This document shows positions 45,937 through 54,412 of a stretch of DNA of 64,000 bases, in pieces. The notes under the pieces were generated by a model, which was given only the letters and a program-made list of their open reading frames with translations, was not told the origin of the DNA and ran no database searches. The DNA is taken from positions 1,054,001-1,118,000 of the forward strand of contig NZ_CP077079.1 of assembly GCF_019139815.1 (NCBI RefSeq), read 5' to 3'. The DNA is from Pseudomonas asgharzadehiana. GTDB taxonomy: Bacteria; Pseudomonadota; Gammaproteobacteria; Pseudomonadales; Pseudomonadaceae. A program made the position numbers and the translations under genes. Position 1 is the first letter of the stretch. Every line of letters begins with the position of its first letter.

Positions 45937-47541
45937 TTATGGGGTGATACTGACGCCCGAGAACACGTTGCGGCCGAAGGGGCTTACCTTGAAGCCTTCG
46001 ACTTTGGCGCTTAACGGCTGGTTGACCGTCGAGTGGGCGACAGGCGTGATCGGCACTTGCTGCTTGAGCAATTGCTGCGCCTGTTTGTACAGAGCAGTCC
46101 GTTGTTCACGGTCGGTGACGACCTTGGCTTGCTTGATCAGCTTGTCGTACGCCGGGTCACACCACATGGAGTAGTTGTTCCCGCCGATGGCGTCGCAGCT
46201 GTAGAGGGTGCCCAGCCAGTTGTCCGGGTCACCGTTGTCGCCGGTCCAGCCGATCAGGCTGACATCGTGCTCACCATTTTTGGTGCGCTTGATGTATTCG
46301 CCCCACTCGTAGCTGACGATCTTCACTTTCAGGCCGATCTTGGCCCAATCGTTCTGCAGCATTTCGGCCATCAGCTTGGCGTTGGGGTTATACGGACGTT
46401 GTACCGGCATCGCCCACAGGGTGATCTCGGTGCCTTCCTTCACGCCGGCGGCCTTGAGCAGTTCCTTGGCTTTTTCCGGGTTGTAGGCGGCGTCCTTGAT
46501 GGTGTCGTCGTAGGACCACTGGGTCGGCGGCATGGCGTTGACCGCCAACTGCCCCGCGCCCTGGTACACGGCGTTCAGGATGCTCTGCTTGTTCACCGCC
46601 ATGTCCAGCGCCTGGCGCACTTCGAGCTGATCGAACGGCTTGTGGCGCACGTTGTAGGCGATGTAACCGAGGTTAAAGCCCGGCTTGGTCAGCAATTGCA
46701 GGTTGGGGTCGGCCTTGAGCGCATCGACGTCAGCCGGGCGCGGATGCAGGGTCACCTGGCATTCGCCGGCCTTGAGTTTCTGCACGCGCACCGAGGCGTC
46801 GGTGTTGATGGCGAAGATCAGTTGATCGAGTTGGACCCGGCTCGGGTCCCAGTACTGTTTGTTGCCCGCATAGCGGATCTGCGAGTCTTTCTGGTAGCGC
46901 TGGAACACGAACGGGCCGGTGCCGATCGGCTTTTGGTTGATGTCGCTGGGCTTGCCGCTCTTGAGTAACTGCTCGGCGTACTCGGCGGAAAGAATCGCCG
47001 CAAAGCTCATGGCGATGTTCTGCACGAACGCGGCGTCCACCGTGTTCAGCGTCATCACCACGGTATGCGCGTCGGTCTTCTCGACCTTGGCGATGTTCTT
47101 GTTCAGGCTCATCCCGTTGAAGTACGGAAACTCGGTGGGGTAGGCCTTACGAAACGGGTGGTCGGGGTCCAGCATGCGGTTGAAGGTGAACAGCACGTCG
47201 TCGGCATTGAAGTCCCGGGTCGGCTTGAACTCCTTGTTGCTGTGGAATTTCACCCCTTCACGCAGGTGGAAGGTGTAGGTCAGGCCGTCTTCGGAAATAT
47301 CCCACTTGGTCGCCAGGCCAGGTATCACGTTGGTCGCGCCTTTTTCAAACTCGACCAGGCGGTTATACAGCGGCTCGGCCGCATCGTTGTCGGTGGCGGT
47401 GGTGTACTGCGCGGTATCAAAGCCTGCCGGGCTGCCTTCGGAGCAGAACACCAGGCTCTTCTTGTCGGCGGCTTGGCCCATGGTGGTCACCGCCAGCAGG
47501 CTGGTGGCAAAGATTGCGGAGAGAGCGGTGGTATGGCGCAT
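45937..47541 (-). CDS. dppA: Peptide ABC transporter substrate-binding protein (DppA paralogue 3)
   Basis: Periplasmic binding protein of 534 residues with signal peptide MRHTTALSAIFATSLLAVTTMGQA and mature start ADKKSLVFCSEGSPAGFDTAQYTT. The middle motif FHLREGVKFHSNKEFKPTRDFNADDVLFTFNR and the C-terminal WGEYIKRTKNGEHDVSLIGWTGDNGDP are the same as in its neighbours at 47846 and 49733, showing recent tandem duplication. It lies upstream of the porin gene. A sigma-54-like promoter is predicted about 70 bases before it, so it may be expressed apart from the genes upstream. Confidence 0.9.
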   Translation of the reverse strand: MRHTTALSAIFATSLLAVTTMGQAADKKSLVFCSEGSPAGFDTAQYTTATDNDAAEPLYNRLVEFEKGATNVIPGLATKWDISEDGLTYTFHLREGVKFHSNKEFKPTRDFNADDVLFTFNRMLDPDHPFRKAYPTEFPYFNGMSLNKNIAKVEKTDAHTVVMTLNTVDAAFVQNIAMSFAAILSAEYAEQLLKSGKPSDINQKPIGTGPFVFQRYQKDSQIRYAGNKQYWDPSRVQLDQLIFAINTDASVRVQKLKAGECQVTLHPRPADVDALKADPNLQLLTKPGFNLGYIAYNVRHKPFDQLEVRQALDMAVNKQSILNAVYQGAGQLAVNAMPPTQWSYDDTIKDAAYNPEKAKELLKAAGVKEGTEITLWAMPVQRPYNPNAKLMAEMLQNDWAKIGLKVKIVSYEWGEYIKRTKNGEHDVSLIGWTGDNGDPDNWLGTLYSCDAIGGNNYSMWCDPAYDKLIKQAKVVTDREQRTALYKQAQQLLKQQVPITPVAHSTVNQPLSAKVEGFKVSPFGRNVFSGVSITP

Positions 47542-47621
47542 GACGATCCCGATCCTTGTTTGTAATTGTCATCAGCGAGCAATCAGCCTGGCTTTCGGCC
47601 AGGAGGACATCACTGATCCCA

Positions 47622-47637
47622 CGCACAGCAAGTGCCT
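47622..47637 (-). promoter_or_regulatory. Candidate sigma-54 promoter upstream of the third binding-protein gene
   Basis: Minus strand AGGCACTTGCTGTGCG contains GG (47636-47635) and GC (47624-47623) exactly ten bases apart, with GGCAC matching the -24 element and GTGC one base off the -12 element TTGC. Transcription would begin near 47611. The rest of the 304-base gap shows no gene; the hairpin at 47813-47834 closes its far end. Confidence 0.4.
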
Positions 47638-47812
47638 TTCCCAAATTGAAGCCTCTGCTGTCCTACGACGTTATGGGCCGAGGACTTCGCAGTAAATGCG
47701 CCAAATAGGATTGACCCTGTAGGCAACGGAGTCGCGTACCGCAGTTCATTTCTGTAGGAAGCAGCGACTGCGAACGTGGTCTGTTTCATACGGGCCTGGC
47801 GGATGCAATAAC

Positions 47813-47834
47813 GGCGACGTTAGGAAACGTCGCC
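47813..47834. terminator. Hairpin downstream of the second binding-protein gene
   Basis: GGCGACGTT pairs with AACGTCGCC around AGGA, a perfect 9-bp stem twelve bases beyond the stop codon at 47846. Only a short T-rich stretch (GTTATT) follows on the minus strand. Confidence 0.6.
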
Positions 47835-47845
47835 GCCAGTGGTCC

Positions 47846-49474
47846 TTACTTGCCGCTTACGCTCACGCCGTAGAAGGAATTCAAGCCAAACGGGCTGATC
47901 TTGAAGTCCTGCACGGTCGTGCGCATGGGTTGATACACCGTCGAGTGCGCGATAGGTGTCATCGGGACTGCATCTTTGAGGATATGTTGCGCCTGCTTGT
48001 ACAGCTCGGTGCGTTTGGCGACATCCGAGGTAGCCTTGGCTTCTTTCACGATGCCATCGAATTTTTTGTCGCACCATTTGGAGAAGTTGTTGCCGTTCAG
48101 CGAATCGCAGCCGAACAGCACGTTCAGCCAGTTGTCCGGGTCACCATTGTCGCCGCTCCAGCCAATGATCATGGCCTGGTTCTCGCCGCCTTTGGAACGC
48201 TTGATGTACTCGCCCCACTCATAGCTGGTGATCTTGACCTTCAGGCCGATCTTGGACCAGTCGTTCTGCAGCATCTCAGCCATCAGCTTGGCGTTCGGGT
48301 TGTACGGACGCTGAACCGGCATGGCCCAGAGCACGATCTCGGTGCCCTCCTTGATGCCGGCTTCCTTGAGCAGCGCCTTGGCTTTCTCCGGGTCGTACTT
48401 GGCATCCTTGATGGTGGTGTCGTAGGACCACTGGGTCGGTGGCATGGCGTTGACCGCCAGCTGGCCCGCACCTTGGTAAACGGAGTCGATGATCTGTTGC
48501 TTGTTCACCGCCATGTCCAACGCTTGGCGAACGCGCAGGTCAGCCAGTGGGTTGGGCTTGTCGTCGCCTTTGACCTTGTCCATCACGTTGTAAGCCACAT
48601 AACCGAGGTTGAAACCGGCCTGGTGCGGCAGTTTCAGGTCCTTGTCTTCGCCCAGCGCCTTCAGGTCGGCCGGGCGTGGGAACAGGGTGATCTGACATTC
48701 GTTTTTCTTGAGCTTCTGGATACGCACCGACGGGTCGGTGGTGATGGCGAAGATCAGGTTGTCGATCTTCACATCGGCAGGGTTCCAGTAGTCCTTGTTG
48801 CCGGTGTAGCGAATGTTCGAGTCTTTCTGGTAGCTCTTGAATACGAACGGGCCAGTGCCGATCGGCTTCTGGTTGATGTCCTGTGGCGTGCCGTTCTTCA
48901 ACAGTTGGGCGGCATATTCAGCCGACTGGATCGACGCGAAGCTCATTGCCAGGTTCTGGATGAAGGCTGCGTCCACGGTGCCAAGGGTGAACTTGACGGT
49001 GTGCTCGTCGATTTTCTCGATGTTCTTGATGTTGGTGTCCATCCCCATGTCCGTGAAGTACGGGAACTCGGTGGGGTAGGCCTTACGGAACGGATCGTCT
49101 TTATTGATCATCCGGTTGAAGGTGAACAGTACGTCGTCAGCCGAGAATTCACGAGTAGGCTTGAAGTACGGGGTGGTATGGAACTTGACGCCTTCGCGCA
49201 GGTGGAAGGTGTACGTCAGGCCATCCGGGGACACGTCCCAGCTGGTGGCCAGGCCCGGAATAACGGCGGTGCCGCCACGTTCGAACTGGCTCAGACGGTT
49301 GAACATGGTTTCGGCCGAGGCATCGAAGTCTGTTCCGGTGGTGTACTGGCCTGGATCGAAACCGGCCGGGCTCCCTTCGGAGCAGAACACCAGGTTAGTT
49401 GCCGCTTGGGCAAAAGGGGCTGCGGCCATAAGGCCCGCGCTCACTAATAACGGAAGGACTGCGTGTTTAAGCAT
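47846..49474 (-). CDS. dppA: Peptide ABC transporter substrate-binding protein (DppA paralogue 2)
   Basis: Periplasmic binding protein of 542 residues. Signal peptide MLKHAVLPLLVSAGLMAAAPFAQA, mature start ATNLVFCSEGSPAGFDPGQYTT. The core is collinear with its two neighbours, with small insertions (for example MDKVKGDDKPNPLADLRVRQALD). ATG at 49474 has GAGG five bases upstream; a longer frame to 49498 is possible but lacks a ribosome-binding site. It is separated from its neighbours by 258 and 304 bases with hairpins, so each copy may be regulated on its own. Confidence 0.9.
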   Translation of the reverse strand: MLKHAVLPLLVSAGLMAAAPFAQAATNLVFCSEGSPAGFDPGQYTTGTDFDASAETMFNRLSQFERGGTAVIPGLATSWDVSPDGLTYTFHLREGVKFHTTPYFKPTREFSADDVLFTFNRMINKDDPFRKAYPTEFPYFTDMGMDTNIKNIEKIDEHTVKFTLGTVDAAFIQNLAMSFASIQSAEYAAQLLKNGTPQDINQKPIGTGPFVFKSYQKDSNIRYTGNKDYWNPADVKIDNLIFAITTDPSVRIQKLKKNECQITLFPRPADLKALGEDKDLKLPHQAGFNLGYVAYNVMDKVKGDDKPNPLADLRVRQALDMAVNKQQIIDSVYQGAGQLAVNAMPPTQWSYDTTIKDAKYDPEKAKALLKEAGIKEGTEIVLWAMPVQRPYNPNAKLMAEMLQNDWSKIGLKVKITSYEWGEYIKRSKGGENQAMIIGWSGDNGDPDNWLNVLFGCDSLNGNNFSKWCDKKFDGIVKEAKATSDVAKRTELYKQAQHILKDAVPMTPIAHSTVYQPMRTTVQDFKISPFGLNSFYGVSVSGK

Positions 49475-49604
49475 GTTGGCCTCATGATTTGTTGTCATTT
49501 TTGGTGGTGAGGGCGACCTCGTGAGTCGGCCTGCGGATACTTATGCAGGCGCCATACCCATTGCAAGATGCTGAACCGGTGCAAGGCGCAAAGAGTGGGA
49601 CGAA

Positions 49605-49650
49605 CGTACAGGAATGTCGCAATTATGAAAGTTTCGACATAATTACGTAC
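49605..49650. promoter_or_regulatory. Nested inverted repeats upstream of the second binding-protein gene
   Basis: ATGTCG (49614-49619) matches CGACAT (49635-49640); AATTATG (49621-49627) matches CATAATT (49638-49644); CGTACA and ACGTAC border the block. The AT-rich element lies 130-180 bases before the gene start and looks like a regulator binding region. The second and first repeats exclude each other as RNA hairpins. Confidence 0.35.
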
Positions 49651-49692
49651 ATTTTGAGGGTTTTTTAGGTGCAAACAGCGCACTAAAACAGC

Positions 49693-49722
49693 CCAACCGA
49701 GGCGTCTGGCGCACTCGGTTGG
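49693..49722 (-). terminator. Terminator of the first binding-protein gene
   Basis: Minus strand CCAACCGAG pairs with CTCGGTTGG with a 12-base loop, followed by GCTGTTTTAG. It lies eleven bases beyond the stop codon at 49733. Confidence 0.7.
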
Positions 49723-49732
49723 TGCGTGTTTG

Positions 49733-51334
49733 TTACTTATCTAGACTCACGCCATAGAACGGCGTCAGCCCAAAGGGGCTGATCTTGAAATCTTTCACTT
49801 CTTTGCGCAGGGGCTGGAAAACCGTCGAGTTCGCAATAGGCGTTATAGGTACCTGTTCCTTAAGGATTTTTTGCGCCTGTTGATACCACTTTATGCGTTG
49901 CTCGCGGTCACTGCTCAGCTTGGCTTGCTGAACCAGCTTGTCGTACGCCGGGTTACACCATTTGGCGTAATTGCTGCCCTTGACCGCGGCACAACTGTAG
50001 AGCACGCCGAGCCAGTTATCCGGGTCACCGTTATCGCCGGTCCAGCCGTAAATCATCGTGTCGTGCTCGCCATTTTTGGCGCGCTTGATGTATTCGCCCC
50101 ACTCATAACTGACGATATTGGCCTTGATGCCGATCTTTTCCCAATCCTGCTGGATCATCTGGGCCGACATGCGCGCATTCGGGTTGGACGCGCGTTGTAC
50201 GGTCATTGCCCATAGGTTGATGGTGGTCCCCGGTGCAACCCCTGCTTCTTTTAGTAGCGCCCGGGCCTTGGCCGGATCGTATGGGGCGTCCTTGATGGTC
50301 GGGTCATAAGACCACTGCGCCGGTGGCAGGGCGTTCTGCGCCAATTGTCCGGCGCTTTGGTACACGGCCTTGATGATTGCCGGCTTGTCGATGGCCATGT
50401 CCAGTGCCTGGCGCACCTTGAGTTGGTCCAGCGGCGGGCGATTGACGTTGTAGGCCAAAAAGCCCAGGTTGAACCCGGCCTGCTGCAACACGCGCAGGTT
50501 CGGGTCCTGTTTCATCACCTCGATGTCGGCGGGGCGTGGGTAGCCGCTGACTTGGCATTCGCCGGCCTTGAGTTTCTGCAGGCGCGACGCCGCATCCGGG
50601 GTGATGGCGAACACCAGGTTGTCGAGTTTCACATCCTCGGGCTTCCAGTACTGTTTATTGGCCGAGTAACGAATCTGCGAATCCTTCTGGTAACGCTTGA
50701 ACACAAATGGCCCGGTACCCACCGGCTTCTGATTGATGTCCGAGGCCGTGCCCTGTTTGAGTAATTGCGCAGCGTATTCGGCCGATTGCACCGAGGCGAA
50801 GCTCATGGCCAGGTTTTGCACGAAGGCGGCGTCGACGTTATTCAGGTTGAAACGCACGGTGTGGTCGTCGAGTTTTTCGACATTCTTGATCGTAGTGTTC
50901 AAGCCCATGTCGGTGAAATACGGCGATTCGGACGGGTAGGCCTTGCGGAACGGGCTGTCGGCATCCAGCAGGCGGTTGAAAGTGAACAGCACATCGTCCG
51001 CATTGAAATCGCGGGTAGGGGTGAAGAAGTCAGTGGTATGAAACTTGACGCCATCACGTAGGTGGAAGGTGTATGCCAGGCCGTCCTGGGACACCTCCCA
51101 GCGTGTCGCCAGGCCGGGTTCGACTTCGGTGCCGCCGCGCTTGAACTGGGTCAGGCGGTTGAACACGGTTTCGGCCGACGCATCAAAATCGGTGCCGCTG
51201 GTGTACTGGCTCGGGTCGAAACCGGCGGGGCTGGCTTCAGAGCAATAGACCAGGGTGCTGGCGGCGTGGGCCATCGGCATGAACGCCAGCAGCCCGGCGG
51301 CGAGGAGGAGCGGTTTCAACGCGATTCTGTCCAT
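49733..51334 (-). CDS. dppA: Peptide ABC transporter substrate-binding protein (DppA paralogue 1)
   Basis: Periplasmic binding protein of 533 residues. Signal peptide MDRIALKPLLLAAGLLAFMPMAHA, mature start ASTLVYCSEASPAGFDPSQYTS. Motifs FHLRDGVKFHTTDFFTPTRDFNADD and WGEYIKRAKNGEHDTMIYGWTGDNGDP are shared with the paralogues. AGGAG lies five bases before the ATG at 51334. It is the first of the four binding proteins in transcription order and starts 94 bases beyond the end of the toxin-like gene, with a terminator between. Ligand specificity unknown. Confidence 0.9.
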   Translation of the reverse strand: MDRIALKPLLLAAGLLAFMPMAHAASTLVYCSEASPAGFDPSQYTSGTDFDASAETVFNRLTQFKRGGTEVEPGLATRWEVSQDGLAYTFHLRDGVKFHTTDFFTPTRDFNADDVLFTFNRLLDADSPFRKAYPSESPYFTDMGLNTTIKNVEKLDDHTVRFNLNNVDAAFVQNLAMSFASVQSAEYAAQLLKQGTASDINQKPVGTGPFVFKRYQKDSQIRYSANKQYWKPEDVKLDNLVFAITPDAASRLQKLKAGECQVSGYPRPADIEVMKQDPNLRVLQQAGFNLGFLAYNVNRPPLDQLKVRQALDMAIDKPAIIKAVYQSAGQLAQNALPPAQWSYDPTIKDAPYDPAKARALLKEAGVAPGTTINLWAMTVQRASNPNARMSAQMIQQDWEKIGIKANIVSYEWGEYIKRAKNGEHDTMIYGWTGDNGDPDNWLGVLYSCAAVKGSNYAKWCNPAYDKLVQQAKLSSDREQRIKWYQQAQKILKEQVPITPIANSTVFQPLRKEVKDFKISPFGLTPFYGVSLDK

Positions 51335-51378
51335 GGAGACTCCTGATAGGGCAGGTATATAAAGGCTGCTCAAACGAA

Positions 51379-51406
51379 AACGGCGGTCACCGAGGTTACC
51401 GCCGTT
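51379..51406 (-). terminator. Terminator of the toxin-like gene
   Basis: Minus strand AACGGCGGT pairs with ACCGCCGTT and is followed by TTCGTTTG. It stands between the stop codon at 51429 and the first binding-protein gene, so the large gene and the dpp cluster are probably separate transcription units. Confidence 0.75.
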
Positions 51407-51428
51407 ATGTTGTATCAGGAAGGCGTGG

Positions 51429-54131
51429 TTACTGTTTTAGATCGACGATGCTCGACGCCGTCAGGGTGAACGGTGCCTTTTTATTAATGGCGTAAGGGTT
51501 TGCGTCTTCGTTCAGTTCATTGGTTTCTGCGATATCGAAGGTTCGACGCGCGGTGACCTCCATATCGGGTATGGGCGCCGCATCGTTATCGAGGTCGAGT
51601 AAGTTGATGTCAGCCTCCAGTTTGACCTGGGCCGTAGGTGTTTGTGGGTCATAAGTAATGATGTAGTGAGTGTCCTTGCCCCGAAATCCCACATGTTCCT
51701 GTAATTGGTTGATTTTCAACTCGACCGCTGTGGGCGCTACACTGCCCTGATGCGCGACTTCGGAGATGCGCGAGCGCAAGAGGGGGTCGGGAATGGCACT
51801 TTCAAATTGCTTGAGTCGCAGGGCCAGTGTTTCACCATCGGCTTTTCCCGAGGCGTCCAGTTTTACCGTGGTGTAACCGTCGGGTTGCTTTATTTGGACG
51901 GTATAACGGTCACGGTTCAAATCCTTGAGAAAGTTCTGTGAGTAGGGCGTTTCACTGTGCTCGTTGCGCTGCGCTTTTTCGCTGGAAGAAACCTCGAAGT
52001 TGTCCTCTGCAACGCTCCAGGAAACATTGAGTTTGCGTTTAAGAACGTCCCCTTCGTTGAAGTTGCTGATCGATTGCTCATAAGCGGTATTGCTGTTGTA
52101 GTTAAAGACTTTGTCAAAACGATCGGCACCGCTGGTCTTGGGATCGCCCAGTACATCGAATCCGTCGGAAAGCCGTGGCTGAATCTTCACGTTCTCTGTG
52201 GGGGGGCTCGAAGGTGCGCGACTCCAAGGCCATATGCCGCCGCCCTCTATTCCTCGTCGTTGCCAGACCCCGGCTTCGTCAGGCTTGGCGACAATTGCGC
52301 TGTGCGCCAGTTTCGACGGGTCAGCCGGGTCCCTGACGCGCAATAAGTAATGCTCGCCGTCGCTGGCATCAGGCTTATCAGCGACGAAATATTTTTTATC
52401 CTTGAACTCGATTTCCCGCATACCCGGGAAGGATTGCGCGGGCTCGTTGGTGGGTTCTACATCAGGCGCTGCCTTGGGTGTGGTTGAGGCCAGATCGCGG
52501 TTGTTCAACGTTTCGGGGACGCGCACCAGTTCAAAATCGCTCGTCTGCGGATTTAGCCGCCATCTGAAGTCGCTGTTGTCGGGGGCCACCGGGACACTGC
52601 CCAGGCCACGCTCTGCCCCTGCGGTTGCGACCTCGTGCACCAGCTGCAGGCTGCAGATGACGGCTGCGGCATTGCCGCCAACGCGATCCTCGGCCGTCAT
52701 GCCATAGATGCCATCGTGCACGCCGAAGACGATGTTGCCGGCGTTGCCAACCACGGGCAGGTAGCCGAAGGTATTGCCCCAAAATTCCTTTGCGGCCTTC
52801 CAGCTTTGTTGTGAAGAACCAAAGACCTCGGTCTGGTCGTTCCATACCGCGTTTTTGGCGTTCTGAGCCTGGTATTGGGAGGCAACTTTATCCACGTTGG
52901 CGTATTTCAACCGATAGTCGGCGTGTCGCCCGCGGGTGTAATTAAAGGTTTCCCGGATCGGTATGGCCTGGTCCTTGAGGAAGTTTTGATACCCAGGATA
53001 AGTGGCGTGATTGTCGGCGATTAAATTATCAAGAACCTCGCCAGCCTTTGGCCAATGGGCGTCATGGCCTCCTTGCCGGTCACTGGCATTGAAGCTGAGT
53101 TGCAGGTGGTTGCGATTGTTTTTAGCCCAATCGACAAAACCCTTATCGCCATGTATTTCATAGGCGGCGCCATGTCGTAAGTCGATCATCAGGCCTTGAT
53201 TAGGCCTATTCCTGTAATTGCCGTCATAGGGCGTATAAGGAACAAATGCATAATCCGCCAGTGGGTAGCCATAAATATTGGGAATGATAACTTGGCCGTT
53301 CTGCTCCAGTGTTCGCTTGACTGCCGCTTGGGCTTGCGCACTGAGCTTTTCAAAGCTGTCCTTGTTGTTAGCGAGGCTTTGTAAACTGCCCTTTAATACA
53401 TAGGCATCCGATTTTCCTGAGCGTCGCGCAATGACGCCCGAGGCGTTCCGCATTGGTGTCGCTATCTCTTTTTCCCAATGATCTTGAAGTTTCTTACCGA
53501 TGGTTTCCAGATCGTTGACCTTGCCCCGGTCTATTTCGTCGATTTCCATAAAATGAAAATTGAGCGGGCCGCCGCGTTCTACTTTGTCGTGAGCAAACGC
53601 ACCCGCTGCGATTTCCCAAGCAAAATAAGTACGCTTTTCGGTGTCGGTAAGATGTTCTGGTTTGCCCAAGCCCGTATAGGAAGTAAATGTCAATGTGATC
53701 TTTTCGTGCGGGTCGACCCCCGCAGCCAATAACCCCCCGCTGAAGTACCCTGCGGGTTCCATGAACTGGCGTGCGCGTTGGAACTTAACGTTTCTTTCGC
53801 CTTCGCTGCCGCTTTCTATATTCCGGATCTGCGTTTTTACGCGATCGGCATAAGCACCGATACGCTGCTCCCGCTGATGAATGGACACGCTCGCATCCAG
53901 CGCCATCGCGGTGTTCGAACCGTAAATCGTGGCGTTGTAGGGGGCCGATTCAGCTGTGTGCCGAGGCGTTGGAGGCGGCTTTTGCCCAAGCCCGATCGTT
54001 TTGTCCTCTGCACGATTTACCTGGCCCGGCAGCTGGTTATCGGCAGAGACTGATTCATCAATCGATCGAGGAGGGCGGCTATGCGCGGGTGAATGGGCGC
54101 CGACCACATAAGGACTCGGATTTATATTCAT
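51429..54131 (-). CDS. Large toxin- or effector-like protein of unknown function
   Basis: A 900-residue protein. Residues 1-70 are Ser/Pro-rich and look disordered (MNINPSPYVVGAHSPAHSRP), with no Sec signal. Residues about 70-430 form a charged, mainly helical region. About 450-480 is hydrophobic (FGYLPVVGNAGNIVFGVHDG), a pattern I associate with the large dermonecrotic-toxin-like (DUF6543-type) proteins of fluorescent pseudomonads. A module near 590-625 (HYLLRVRDPADPSKL...WQRRGIEGGG) also fits those. No catalytic motif is recognised. AAGGA lies seven bases before the ATG at 54131. GC content is visibly lower than in neighbouring genes, suggesting acquisition. Its function and export route are unknown. 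Confidence 0.55.
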   Translation of the reverse strand: MNINPSPYVVGAHSPAHSRPPRSIDESVSADNQLPGQVNRAEDKTIGLGQKPPPTPRHTAESAPYNATIYGSNTAMALDASVSIHQREQRIGAYADRVKTQIRNIESGSEGERNVKFQRARQFMEPAGYFSGGLLAAGVDPHEKITLTFTSYTGLGKPEHLTDTEKRTYFAWEIAAGAFAHDKVERGGPLNFHFMEIDEIDRGKVNDLETIGKKLQDHWEKEIATPMRNASGVIARRSGKSDAYVLKGSLQSLANNKDSFEKLSAQAQAAVKRTLEQNGQVIIPNIYGYPLADYAFVPYTPYDGNYRNRPNQGLMIDLRHGAAYEIHGDKGFVDWAKNNRNHLQLSFNASDRQGGHDAHWPKAGEVLDNLIADNHATYPGYQNFLKDQAIPIRETFNYTRGRHADYRLKYANVDKVASQYQAQNAKNAVWNDQTEVFGSSQQSWKAAKEFWGNTFGYLPVVGNAGNIVFGVHDGIYGMTAEDRVGGNAAAVICSLQLVHEVATAGAERGLGSVPVAPDNSDFRWRLNPQTSDFELVRVPETLNNRDLASTTPKAAPDVEPTNEPAQSFPGMREIEFKDKKYFVADKPDASDGEHYLLRVRDPADPSKLAHSAIVAKPDEAGVWQRRGIEGGGIWPWSRAPSSPPTENVKIQPRLSDGFDVLGDPKTSGADRFDKVFNYNSNTAYEQSISNFNEGDVLKRKLNVSWSVAEDNFEVSSSEKAQRNEHSETPYSQNFLKDLNRDRYTVQIKQPDGYTTVKLDASGKADGETLALRLKQFESAIPDPLLRSRISEVAHQGSVAPTAVELKINQLQEHVGFRGKDTHYIITYDPQTPTAQVKLEADINLLDLDNDAAPIPDMEVTARRTFDIAETNELNEDANPYAINKKAPFTLTASSIVDLKQ

Positions 54132-54366
54132 CCTCGGTTCCTTATTGTCGGAGCGTTTGAAACACGATGGTTTTTTGAGTCGGCGGGTCGCAAGCGGTGT
54201 GTGGGGCGGATAGTCATGTGGGTGCTCCTCGGCGGTGATCTGAATACATACCCGCTGCACGCTCCTTGTCAGGCGGGACTGTATGTAGGTGTTGAAAACC
54301 GCCGCCACGATTCCCGCATAAACGTCGCAATTAATGACCAAACGTTGCGATTGCACAGCCGAAAAA

Positions 54367-54399
54367 AAACGGCGCAGACCTGAGGTCGCGCCGTTTTTT
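54367..54399. terminator. Bidirectional Rho-independent terminator
   Basis: AAACGGCGCAGACC and GGTCGCGCCGTTT form a stem with one bulged A around TGA, with an A-run before and a T-run after. It follows the SIMPL gene on the minus strand and separates it from the large toxin-like gene, whose promoter must lie in the remaining 235 bases. Confidence 0.85.
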
Positions 54400-54412
54400 A
54401 TCCGTGAAAAAA

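Noticed and set aside
49562..49585. Sigma-54 promoter before the second binding-protein gene
   Set aside because: The GG and GC doublets are eleven, not ten, bases apart and the flanking bases do not fit.
54112..54140. GGAACC before the toxin-like gene as an HrpL box
   Set aside because: No CCAC half-site at 15-16 bases; the GGAACC overlaps the Shine-Dalgarno sequence of the gene itself.
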